Below, one piece after another: positions 16,669-26,200 of a DNA stretch of 38,115 nucleotides (its first letter is position 1; every line of letters begins with the position of its first letter). A program made the position numbers and the translations under genes. The notes under the pieces are model-generated. The model had not been told where the DNA came from, searched no databases, and saw nothing but the letters and a program-made list of their open reading frames with translations. This DNA comes from an uncultured Flavobacteriales bacterium (lineage in GTDB: Bacteria; Bacteroidota; Bacteroidia; Flavobacteriales_D; Crocinitomicaceae): the NCBI GenBank assembly GCA_913046365.1, contig CAJWRM010000024.1, forward strand, positions 1 to 38,115. Direction: 5' to 3'.

Positions 16669-19600
16669 ATGTCAGCTATGAAAATCATACTTGTTATTTT
16701 GCTTTTCTTTGGATTTCACTTAGGTGCTTTCTCTCAAGATGCTGGTAAACGTACAAAAACCCTAAAAGTCAAGGATTCCATTAGGATAGATACCTTCAGT
16801 ATATACCCAAACTCATTTGAGGCTTTTGTTGGGGATATTTCTTTGACATCTTCTCAGTATCGCTTGAACTTTTCTTCCGCTTTATTTGTGTTAAATGAGT
16901 CTATTGAAGATTCGATACGCTTCGTTTATCAGGTCTTTCCATTTGATTTATCTAAAAAATATCAGCTGCGTGATAGCAGTTTGGTTTTTGATAAGTATAA
17001 GGATAACAGCGCATTATTTAAGATTGAAAACTTCTTCTCTGTAGACGATGTGTTCGGGGGAAATGAATTGAATAAAAATGGTTCGATTTCTAGAGGGATT
17101 TCCTTCGGAAACAACCAGGATTTGGGAATTAATTCTTCCTTGAATTTGGAGCTTTCAGGGAAGATATCTTCTAATTTAAAAATATTAGCCTCGGTTTCTG
17201 ATGCCAATATACCAATACAGCCTGAGGGTAATACCAATAAGCTTCAAGAGTTTGATAAGGTATTTATTCAGATTTACAATGATAGATTGAAGTTGATTGC
17301 TGGAGATTTTTGGCTTTCTAAACCAACAGGATATTTCATGAATTATCGCAAAAGAGCTCAGGGATTAAGTGTCAATTATAAATGGAATAAACATCAAGAT
17401 AAGGTTTGGAGCATCCAGCTGAGTGGAGCGCTATCAAAGGGAAAGTTTAACAGACAGATTATTCAGGGTATTGAGGCTAATCAGGGGCCGTATCGTCTTG
17501 TAGGTGCGGAAAATGAACCCTTTATTATCGTACTTTCAGGGACCGAAAAGGTATTCATTGATGGCCGTCTTTTAGAGCGCGGACAGGAATATGATTATAC
17601 GATTGATTATAATACTTCCGAAATCATTTTTACTTCTCGAAACCTAATTACAAAAGATACACGGATCGTTGTTGAATTTCAGTATTCGGATCAGAATTAT
17701 GCCCGTTCTTTGTTACAGCATTCACTATCTTATGAGTCGAAAAAAATTGATTTCTGGCTGAACGCTTATTCTGAACAGGACGCAAAAAATCAACCTTTGC
17801 AGCAAGAGTTATCTAGCGAGCAGCGCTCTTATTTAGCGGGTATTGGTGATAGTTTAGATTTAGCGGTAGTTAACTCCGTAGATTCTGTTGGGTTTTTTGA
17901 TAATCAAAACTTATATAAATTAATTGACTCATTAGGTTTTGATTCCATTTTGGTTTTTAGTGTAGATCCGGACTCCGCTTTTTACCGAGTATTTTTTGAA
18001 TTTGTTGGTGATGGAAATGGCGATTACTTACTAGAGAGTTATAATGCTTTGGGAAAAGTATTCAAATGGATTGAGCCGGTGGGCAATATTGCGCAGGGGA
18101 ATTATCGGGCTTCCCGAAGCATCATTACGCCGAAGAAACAGCAGATGTTCAGCACGGGCCTCAAATGGAAGTATTCGAAGTCGAGCTATGTTGAGTCTGA
18201 ATGGGCGCTTAGTAATATGGATTTAAACACCTATTCTAGTCTTTCTAAGCAAGACAATGTAGGCTACTCAAACCGAACCAGATGGATGAATACAACTTTA
18301 TTTGGGAAAGCGGATACGATTTCTTTTTGGTCACTAATTACAAAAGCGGAAATTGAGTACCTGTCGTCGTCTTTTACTCCTATTCAACAGTATCGTGCGG
18401 TTGAGTTTGACCGGGATTGGAATACGCGTTTTAAGGGGTATCAGGGCAATCAAATTCTCGGGACATTAGGAACAAAAATAGCTCATAAAAAGAGCGGTTC
18501 GATTTCATTAGATGCGCAACATTTTTCAATAGGTTCTGATTATAGCGGTCAGCGTGCATACTCAAAAGGAAATTGGAAACAGAAAGGGTGGGATGCCCAA
18601 TGGGATGCAAGCTATTTACAAGCCAATGCGGAGTCTAAAAGTAGTTTTATACGCCATAGATTAGATTTATCAAAGAAGATAGGTCCGTTGAGAGTTGGTT
18701 ATAAGGATGATCACGAAAGAAACCGTTATCAAGATACAAGTTTTACTCTGTCCGCTCAGAGCTATGAGTTTTTCGACTATCAGTTTTATATAGCCAACCA
18801 GGACACAAGTAAAATGGAGTATAAGCTTTATTATCGCGAGCGTTATGATAGAAGATTAGAATCGGAAAGCTTTGAAAGAACGGCAATTGCCAAAACAACA
18901 GGTGCAGAGCTTCAAATTAATAGTTTAAAGAACCAGAAGATTACTTTTTTGTCGGGATACCGTTCGCTAGATGTTTTGGATACAGTGCTCATGAATCAAA
19001 AACCAGAAAATTCTGTAATAGGTCGCCTCGAGTATACATTTAAGGCCTGGAAAAATGCAATACAATGGTCTACATTTTATGAGATAGGATCTGGTCTAGA
19101 ACAAAAACGGGAATTCCTTTATATTCAGGTCAATGATGGACAGGGTGTGTATACATGGATAGATTATAACGAGGATGGTATAAAAGATTTAAATGAATTT
19201 GAAATTTCTCAATTTATTGACCAGGCAAATTATATTCGTGTATTTGTGCCGAGTAATACCTATGTAACAACATATTTTAACGAGTTCAACCAAACAGTAT
19301 ACCTGCGACCTGAACGAGTTTGGTCTCGAAAAAAAGGTGTACTAAGAGTACTGTCTTTATTTTCTGATCAGGCTAGATTTAGGATCAATAAAAAATCCAA
19401 TGCTTTTCTCGATGGTTCGGTATTTAATCCTTTAAACAATAGGATCGCCGATACCAATCTTATTTCTACTACCGCTTTTGTTCGGAATTCTCTCTTTTTC
19501 AATAGAACAGGCGCTATATTTGGTGCTAGGTATATATTTCAAGAAAGTCAATCTAAAACATTATTGGCCTCAGGTTTTGATTCTAAATTGGCATCATTTC

Positions 19601-20115
19601 ATGAGGTAAACGCGCGGTGGAATATTACACCCAGATTTTCTGTACTTGCTACTGTGCAAGATGGAATAAAAAATACGATTGCCGATTATACCTCAGGAAG
19701 GGATTATGCTATAAACTATTCGTGGTTAAAAACCTCCATTAGCTATCAGCCGAGTACTAATTTTCGTGTTACTCTTGATGGAAGAATCGTGGATAAAAAT
19801 AATGACCCTGCTTTGGGAGAAGAATCCTGCAAAATAAGTGATATAGGAACAACCTTTAAATACAATCAAACCGATAAAGGAAGTCTTCAAGGAGCCATTA
19901 AACTATTAAAAATTGATTTTGATGGTATCGAAAATTCTACTGTTGGCTTTGAAATGCTCGAAGCACTGCGTCCTGGAATAAATTATACTTGGAGCTTTGG
20001 GTATCAAAAAACAGTCTCAAAAAATTTACAACTGACTATACAGTATTTGGGACGAAAATCCGAGAATACGAGAATCATCCATACTGGAGGTATGGAACTG
20101 AGGGCTTTCTTTTAA
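16669..20115 (+). CDS. Large outer-membrane beta-barrel protein with EF-hand-like loop, function unknown
   Basis: A 1148-residue exported protein. The signal peptide (MKIILVILLFFGFHLGAFSQ) begins at either Met1 or Met4. After an N-terminal domain comes a conserved-looking block (about residues 136-240: SRGISFGNNQDLGINSS, IPIQPEGNTNKLQEFDKVFI, AGDFWLSKPTGYFMNYRKRA). From about residue 240 to the end the sequence alternates short amphipathic strands ending in aromatic residues, as in large outer-membrane barrels, and the final residue is Phe. Residues 832-843 (DYNEDGIKDLNE) match a calcium-binding EF-hand loop at all liganding positions. I recall similar unnamed proteins in Bacteroidota but cannot name a family. 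There is no TonB-plug signature I can defend. It follows hemD on the same strand and may be partly co-transcribed with it. Confidence 0.68.
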   Translation: MSAMKIILVILLFFGFHLGAFSQDAGKRTKTLKVKDSIRIDTFSIYPNSFEAFVGDISLTSSQYRLNFSSALFVLNESIEDSIRFVYQVFPFDLSKKYQLRDSSLVFDKYKDNSALFKIENFFSVDDVFGGNELNKNGSISRGISFGNNQDLGINSSLNLELSGKISSNLKILASVSDANIPIQPEGNTNKLQEFDKVFIQIYNDRLKLIAGDFWLSKPTGYFMNYRKRAQGLSVNYKWNKHQDKVWSIQLSGALSKGKFNRQIIQGIEANQGPYRLVGAENEPFIIVLSGTEKVFIDGRLLERGQEYDYTIDYNTSEIIFTSRNLITKDTRIVVEFQYSDQNYARSLLQHSLSYESKKIDFWLNAYSEQDAKNQPLQQELSSEQRSYLAGIGDSLDLAVVNSVDSVGFFDNQNLYKLIDSLGFDSILVFSVDPDSAFYRVFFEFVGDGNGDYLLESYNALGKVFKWIEPVGNIAQGNYRASRSIITPKKQQMFSTGLKWKYSKSSYVESEWALSNMDLNTYSSLSKQDNVGYSNRTRWMNTTLFGKADTISFWSLITKAEIEYLSSSFTPIQQYRAVEFDRDWNTRFKGYQGNQILGTLGTKIAHKKSGSISLDAQHFSIGSDYSGQRAYSKGNWKQKGWDAQWDASYLQANAESKSSFIRHRLDLSKKIGPLRVGYKDDHERNRYQDTSFTLSAQSYEFFDYQFYIANQDTSKMEYKLYYRERYDRRLESESFERTAIAKTTGAELQINSLKNQKITFLSGYRSLDVLDTVLMNQKPENSVIGRLEYTFKAWKNAIQWSTFYEIGSGLEQKREFLYIQVNDGQGVYTWIDYNEDGIKDLNEFEISQFIDQANYIRVFVPSNTYVTTYFNEFNQTVYLRPERVWSRKKGVLRVLSLFSDQARFRINKKSNAFLDGSVFNPLNNRIADTNLISTTAFVRNSLFFNRTGAIFGARYIFQESQSKTLLASGFDSKLASFHEVNARWNITPRFSVLATVQDGIKNTIADYTSGRDYAINYSWLKTSISYQPSTNFRVTLDGRIVDKNNDPALGEESCKISDIGTTFKYNQTDKGSLQGAIKLLKIDFDGIENSTVGFEMLEALRPGINYTWSFGYQKTVSKNLQLTIQYLGRKSENTRIIHTGGMELRAFF

Positions 20116-20148
20116 AATCTTTGTAATTTAAAGGGCAGTTTAGCGCCT

Positions 20149-21402
20149 ATGGAGGAATATGGAAAAATATTATTGATCGCAATGCCAACATTCTTGGTTC
20201 TTGTGCTCCTTGAGAAGCTTTATGGATATCTTAAGGGTTCCGACACTGTCCCTATGGATGATGCTGTATCTAGCTTGAGTTCAGGCATGACAAATGTCCT
20301 TAAGGATGTTTTGGGACTTTCCATTGGAATTATATCCTATGAATGGCTTTTCTCTAAGCTTGCGATTTTTAGTATTGAAAATACCGTTGTTGTTTATGCC
20401 ATAGCATTCATTGTAATCGACTTTTATGGGTATTGGTCTCATCGATTTGCACACAAGGTGAATTTGTTTTGGAACCACCATGTGATTCACCACAGTAGTG
20501 AAGAATTTAACCTAGCTTGTGCCTTAAGACAACCTATATCCGGGATTTTCAAGTTTTTTACTTTTTTGCTAATTCCAGCGGCTATTATGGGTGTTCCTCC
20601 TGAGGTGATTGCCATCATTCTTCCACTGCATTTATTCATGCAATTTTGGTACCATACACGACATGTCGGGAAATTGGGATTTATTGAATACATCCTTGTA
20701 ACTCCATCTCACCATAGAGTCCATCACGCAATTAATCCTGAATATTTAGACAAGAATTTGAGTCAGATTTTTATTTTCTGGGACTTTCTGTTTGGAACCT
20801 TTCAGGAGGAATTAGAGGATGTCCCTCCAGTATTTGGAATTTCTCGGCCCGCATTAACTTGGAATCCATTTAAGATTAATTTTCAACACTTTTTTGTTCT
20901 TTGTAAGGATGCTTGGAATGCCAAAAAATTAATGGATAAGCTTACCATATGGTTTCGACCCACAGGTTGGAGGCCTGAGGGTTTTGATGAACTTTATCCA
21001 TTACATAAAATAGACAATGTTTACAGTTTCTCTAAATATAAACCTACTTTATCAAGGTTTCAGCTTTATTGGGGAATTACGCACCTTTTTGTGGTTATGT
21101 TTTTTTTATTAGATCTATTTTCCCGTCTTGGCTCGCTTTCTTTTATTTATATTTTGGTTTACGGCGCATATATATTTTTTACCATTTATTCTTTGACTGA
21201 CCTGATGGATAAGAACAAGTGGAATTTTTTATTTGAAATTTTTAGATTTTTTGCGGTAATAGCTATTGGCTTATGGATAGAGACTTGGTTTGGTTATTCT
21301 ACCGTCCTTTATTTGGTTTATGCTTATCAGCTTATAGCCCTACTTATTTCTATTGCATTCTACAGAAATGAGACCAAAGAAAAACGCCTCGTCGCCTATT
21401 AA
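20149..21402 (+). CDS. Sterol desaturase/fatty acid hydroxylase superfamily membrane protein
   Basis: A 417-residue integral membrane di-iron oxygenase candidate. The histidine clusters are HRFAH (His98, His102), HHVIHH (residues 110-115) and HHRVHH (188-193), matching the superfamily pattern. Hydrophobic helices precede and separate these boxes. Beyond about residue 270 comes an extra C-terminal region with four or so hydrophobic segments (about 305-400), which gives an architecture like alkylglycerol monooxygenase, the enzyme that cleaves ether lipids. The exact substrate is an inference from layout only; C-4 sterol or fatty-acid hydroxylation are alternatives. It starts 33 bases after the outer-membrane gene and may belong to its transcript. 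The next gene is 179 bases away. Confidence 0.85.
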   Translation: MEEYGKILLIAMPTFLVLVLLEKLYGYLKGSDTVPMDDAVSSLSSGMTNVLKDVLGLSIGIISYEWLFSKLAIFSIENTVVVYAIAFIVIDFYGYWSHRFAHKVNLFWNHHVIHHSSEEFNLACALRQPISGIFKFFTFLLIPAAIMGVPPEVIAIILPLHLFMQFWYHTRHVGKLGFIEYILVTPSHHRVHHAINPEYLDKNLSQIFIFWDFLFGTFQEELEDVPPVFGISRPALTWNPFKINFQHFFVLCKDAWNAKKLMDKLTIWFRPTGWRPEGFDELYPLHKIDNVYSFSKYKPTLSRFQLYWGITHLFVVMFFLLDLFSRLGSLSFIYILVYGAYIFFTIYSLTDLMDKNKWNFLFEIFRFFAVIAIGLWIETWFGYSTVLYLVYAYQLIALLISIAFYRNETKEKRLVAY

Positions 21403-21569
21403 TGAAGAATTCGGGGATCAAAAATAGCTCTCGGTTTAGGCCTGTATGAATCTATTTCCTTGGTCCATTCCTTTATTTCAAAAAGGTGTTTCTTTTCTTG
21501 TAATTAGTGGTCCAGACCATATTGTTACAATCAAGCATGTGATATCCAAATAAACCCAAACCAAAACCT

Positions 21570-21577
21570 TATTTTTG
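21570..21577 (+). promoter_or_regulatory. Bacteroidota -7 promoter element (TATTTTTG) for DXR-like gene
   Basis: Exact TAnnTTTG match ending 4 nt before the ATG at 21582, predicting a leaderless or nearly leaderless mRNA. No -33 TTG at usual spacing is visible. Confidence 0.45.
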
Positions 21578-21581
21578 TCTT

Positions 21582-22739
21582 ATGTCAAAGAAGAAAGGGG
21601 TAGCGATTCTTGGTTCTACAGGTTCAATAGGAATGAAGGCTGTAGATATTATTGCTACATATCCTGATTATTTTGATGTACAAGTTTTAACAGGCTATCG
21701 TAATGTAGATTTGTTGATTCAGCAAGCGATGAAACTGCAGCCCAATACTGTTGTAGTTGTTGATGAAGCTGATTATAAAAAAGTTAGCGAAGCATTATGG
21801 ACAGCTGATATTCATGTATACGCAGGCAAAGAGGCCTTAAATCAAGTACTAGAGTCGGGAGAGGTTGAACTTGTACTTAATGCGATTTCAGGTTTTGCGG
21901 GCATAGCACCAACGATTGCTGCGATTAATGCACAAAAGCAAGTTGCTTTGGCCAATACAGAATCTATTTTGGTTGCAGGAGAATTGGTTACCAAATTGGC
22001 CCGAGAAAAAGGTGTAAATATTTATCCCATAGATTGCAAACAATCTTCAATTTTTCAGTGTCTTGTTGGGGAGTTTCATAATAAAATCGAAAAGATATAC
22101 TTAACTGCTCAAGGCGGATCTCTTCAAAATATAGATACGCTGCAATTGCAAAAAGTTACCAAAGAAGAATTGCCTATACATTCCACTTCTTTTTTAGATG
22201 CAAAGCTAGGAATTGATTCGCTAAGTATGATGAGTTCTGGTTTTGCGGCAATTCAAGCCAAGTGGCTATTTAACTTGAAGCCTACCCAAATTGAAATACT
22301 TGTCCATAAACAGGCCATTATTGATGGTTTTGTTCAATTTGAAGATGGGGGATTGAAGGCACAGACGGCATTGTCTGATATGAAATTACCTATTCAATTT
22401 GCATTAACCTATCCAGAGCGTTTTAAAACAAATATTCCCAGGTTTAATTTTATGGAGCACCCTGAACTTGATTTTAAGAGTCCAAATCCTGCGTTAATAC
22501 AAAATATTGAACTCGCTTTTTTCGCTTTGGACGAAGGAGGTACATCGGCTTGTGTCTTGAATGCCGCCAATGATGTGGCCGTAGACGCTTTTTTAAGTCA
22601 TAAAATCAGCTTTTCGGAAATATCAAAGCTTAATCATGACGTTTTGAAGGCGACAGAAATCATAAAGAATCCTCTTTATGATGACTATTTGAGGTCTGAT
22701 CACACAGCGCGTCAAACTACCTTAAAACTTCTACAATGA
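21582..22739 (+). CDS. DXR-like protein (1-deoxy-D-xylulose-5-phosphate reductoisomerase fold) with replaced active-site residues
   Basis: The 385-residue length and overall fold match DXR, the second MEP-pathway enzyme. The NADPH-binding start AILGSTGSIGMKAVDII (residues 8-24) and the C-terminal TSACVLNAANDVAVDAFL (321-338) are well kept. The catalytic centre is not. With E. coli numbering in brackets: Asp151 is kept (D150), but Lys153 replaces metal ligand E152, Ala222 replaces metal ligand E231, and Gln225 replaces E234. Thr126 replaces K125, Gln177 replaces S186, Ser218 and Ser219 replace N227 and K228, and the flexible-loop HPNWSMGRK has become HSTSFLDAK. The reading frame is intact, so this looks like a pseudoenzyme or an altered activity instead of a decaying gene. 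Most pipelines would label it dxr; I would not assign that reaction. Its stop overlaps the next gene as ATGA. Confidence 0.83.
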   Translation: MSKKKGVAILGSTGSIGMKAVDIIATYPDYFDVQVLTGYRNVDLLIQQAMKLQPNTVVVVDEADYKKVSEALWTADIHVYAGKEALNQVLESGEVELVLNAISGFAGIAPTIAAINAQKQVALANTESILVAGELVTKLAREKGVNIYPIDCKQSSIFQCLVGEFHNKIEKIYLTAQGGSLQNIDTLQLQKVTKEELPIHSTSFLDAKLGIDSLSMMSSGFAAIQAKWLFNLKPTQIEILVHKQAIIDGFVQFEDGGLKAQTALSDMKLPIQFALTYPERFKTNIPRFNFMEHPELDFKSPNPALIQNIELAFFALDEGGTSACVLNAANDVAVDAFLSHKISFSEISKLNHDVLKATEIIKNPLYDDYLRSDHTARQTTLKLLQ

Positions 22740-23218
22740 AAATAATTATTTTCTCAATTACTTTATTTTTTTTGATTATTTCTTGCAAGCAAGGCGTGGT
22801 TTTAAAAGCTCAACTCCATCATTCACATTGTGGAGGAGTACCTCCAACATCAGAAACTAAAAAGGGCTATCATACAGAACATGAAATGGATGTAACCTTT
22901 GTAGGTAATAATGATTCTATATCTATGCGTATTGATGGAAATCGTGCCGTAAAATTGAGACCGGGGAATTATCGTTGGTATCAAGGAGCCAAGTTAGCTG
23001 AGACAACAGATTTTATTGAGGAACTTAGGATGCGCTTAGATTCAAACTTTGTACTTCAGGGTGGTGCAACTTGCATTGATGAGTGGAAGAGAAAACCTGA
23101 CGGAGAGTTCTCAGTAAATTCTAATACAGATACTATTGCACTAACACTTAAATATAGGTGTTACACAGGAATACTTCCATTTCCATGTATGACATATATA
23201 GGACCTATTTATCAGTAG
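22736..23218 (+). CDS. Small cysteine-containing lipoprotein, unknown function
   Basis: A 160-residue putative lipoprotein. The N-terminus is a hydrophobic leader with a good lipobox (LIISC, Cys17), predicting lipidation and periplasmic or outer-membrane placement. The mature part has an HSHCGG motif soon after the anchor and further cysteines at GATCIDEW, KYRCYT and FPCMTY. That makes four cysteines beyond the lipidated one, enough for two disulfides. The remainder looks like beta strands. I do not recognise a family. The ATG overlaps the stop of the DXR-like gene by 4 bases (ATGA), so the two are probably translated together. The 3' end overlaps the convergent mfd gene by 14 bases. Confidence 0.72.
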   Translation: MKIIIFSITLFFLIISCKQGVVLKAQLHHSHCGGVPPTSETKKGYHTEHEMDVTFVGNNDSISMRIDGNRAVKLRPGNYRWYQGAKLAETTDFIEELRMRLDSNFVLQGGATCIDEWKRKPDGEFSVNSNTDTIALTLKYRCYTGILPFPCMTYIGPIYQ

Positions 23219-26200
23219 GACCAGCTATATCTTTGTCTTTATATAAGATTTCAAGTTTTTGGTATGCCTCTCGGATATCTGCGATTGGTTCTATAATTAG
23301 ACGTAATCGATCCTGTTTTTGTAAAAGTCTATAACCCTTTCCTTGATTCGTTATTTCTTTTAATATTTCAGTAAATAGCGCTGATTCATAAAAAGGCGAA
23401 TTGGCGTCAGAAATAAACGAACAAACCATCTTTTCAGATTTAATAACGAGTCGTTCAAGACCAATTTTTTTGGCCATCCATCTTAACTCAAATGAAAAGA
23501 ATAATTCCTTGACCGGATCGGGTATAGGCCCAAATCGATCAATCATTCTTTCTTCAAACCCATTTAGTGCCTCTATGTTTTCTATATTATCGAGTTCTTG
23601 GTATAGACTTAAGCGCTCTGCGACATCATTAACATAGTTGTCAGGTATCCGAACCTCATAGTCGGTCTCAAATACACATTCCGTCGCATATGTTGTAAGC
23701 TGGTCACTATTACGCTCACTAAAGAGATCTTTAAACTCTTTTTCTCTGAGTTCTTTCATTGCCTCGTTCAGTATTTTCTGATACATCTCGAATCCAATTT
23801 CCGAGATAAACCCGCTTTGTTCTCCACCTAGCATATTTCCTGCTCCTCTAATATCCAAATCCTTCATGGCAATATTGAATCCTGAACCCAAGTCTGAAAA
23901 CTGAACCAAGGCTTCCAGTCGTTTTCTAGCTTCAGAGGTAAGCACGGTTGTTTTCGGAGCAATAAGATAACAGAAACCTTTTTTATTACTTCGACCTACT
24001 CTTCCTCTTAGCTGATGTAAGTCACTTAATCCAAAGTTTTGCGCATCATTAATAATAATTGTGTTGGCATTGGAAATATCTATTCCCGATTCTATAATCG
24101 TTGTTGCAATTAAAACATCATATTTACCTTCTATGAAGTCCATCATGTTTTTTTCTAATACCTTTCCATCCATTTGGCCATGCCCAATGCCTACTTTGAC
24201 ACCTGGGCATAAACGTTGAATCATTCCTGCAATTTCTTTGATGTTTGCAATTCGATTGTTTACAAAGAAAACCTGCCCTCCTCTTGATACCTCATAGGAT
24301 ATAGTATCTCTAAGCATTTCTTCATTAAAGGTTATGATTTCGGTAAGTACTGGCTGTCTGTTGGGTGGAGGCGTGTTTATAATACTTAAGTCTCTCGCAC
24401 CCATTAGTGAGAATTGAAGTGTTCTTGGTATAGGAGTCGCTGTAAGTGTAAGTGTATCTACAGTTGTTCTTAATGTTTTTAGTTTATCCTTAACTGAAAC
24501 ACCAAATTTCTGTTCTTCATCGATGATCATTAACCCCAAATCTTTGAATTGAATTCTACTTGAAACTATGGCATGCGTACCAATTAAGATATCAATCTGT
24601 CCTTTTTTGAGCTTTTGAATGGTTTCTGTTGTTTGTTTCGCGCTTTTAAATCGATTGACATAATCAATATTGCAAGGAAACTCTTTTAACCTTTCTTTAA
24701 AGCTACGGAAATGCTGCAACGAAAGGATGGTAGTAGGAACTAAAATAGCTACCTGCTTGCTGTCTGCTACAGCCTTAAATGCAGCCCGAATAGCAACTTC
24801 GGTTTTACCGAAACCAACATCTCCACATATTAGTCTATCCATTGGAGTTTTTGATTCCATGTCTTTTTTTACATCTTGAGTCGCCTTAAATTGGTCAGGT
24901 GTATCTTCATACATGAACGAAGCTTCTAGCTCATTTTGCAGGTAGGTATCTGGTGCAAATGCATAACCAGGTTGGCTTCTCCTTTTTGCATACAATTGTA
25001 TAAGGTCAAAAGCAAGTTCTTTTATTTTTTTCTTAGTCTTGTTTTTAAGGGTATTCCATGTTTGTGTTCCTAGTTTATTCATTTTTGGAACCGAACCATC
25101 CTTTCCTGTGAATTTGGAAATTCTATGAAGAGAATGAATACCAATATAAAGAACATCTCCCTCTTTATAGATGAGTCTTATTGTCTCTTGCGGTTTGCCA
25201 TTAACATCTATGGTCTCAAGTCCAGAAAACTGTCCTACGCCATGATCAATATGGGTTACGTAGTCTCCTTTTTGTAGATTGTATAACTCTTTTAAGGTAA
25301 GTGCCTGTTTGGCCTGTCGAAAACCTTCTTTTAATCTAAACCTATGGTATCTCTCAAAAATCTGGTGGTCAGTATAGCAAACTATTTTCGATTCTTTACA
25401 AATGAAGCCTTCATGTAATGCTGAATTCATGGGCATAAATTCTACAGAAGTTCCAATATCTTCAAATATCTGGTAGAGTCGCTCAATTTGTTTGGGCTGG
25501 TTGGAGAACAAGAAATTTGTAAATTTTTTTTTCTGATGTTCTAAAAGGTCCTCTTTTAAAAGGTCAAAGTTTTTATTGAAGCTAGGCTGCGGAGATAAAG
25601 AAAATTCTACCTTTTTACTTCCTTTGAAATATGGATTATTGTTGAACTCAATTAGTGTTGTTAGCTCAAATACTCCGTTGCATTCTTTTTCATTTAAAAA
25701 TAATTGCTCCGGCTTACTCAGTCTTTCCTTATTTTCTAATTCATCATAGATATGCTGTGCTTTAGCGAATTCTAATTGAATACGTGCTAATGTTCTTTCT
25801 ACGGAGTCTACCCAAAGTACCTTATCACCTTTAAGGTATTTAAAGAATGAATCCATGCCTTTTACGAGCATTTCGCCTTGTATGTTCGGGACAATACTAA
25901 AGAATGAGTGGCTACTTATGGATAGCTGACTTGCTGCGTCAAATGTTCTAATCGATTCAACCTCGTTTCCAAAGAATTCTATTCGGTAAGGTGTGTCTGA
26001 GGCAAAAGAAAAGACATCTACAATTCCTCCTCTTATTGAATATTGCCCGGGTTCATATACATAGTTAACTTGCTCAAAATTATATTCCAGTAAAAGTTCG
26101 TTAATGAATTCAATAGAGTAGGTTTTATCAAGCTCTATTTTCATTGTATTGGATTTCAACTTTTTCACCGATAGCACCTTTTCAAATAAAGCTTCGGGAT

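Noticed and set aside
21446..21553. A 35-codon open frame in the gap before the DXR-like gene
   Set aside because: It has an ATG and a plausible composition, but no recognised family, promoter box or conservation that I can see. Such frames arise by chance in 180 bases.
21582..22739. Naming this gene dxr outright
   Set aside because: Overall similarity is strong, but most metal and substrate residues are changed, so the reaction cannot be assumed.
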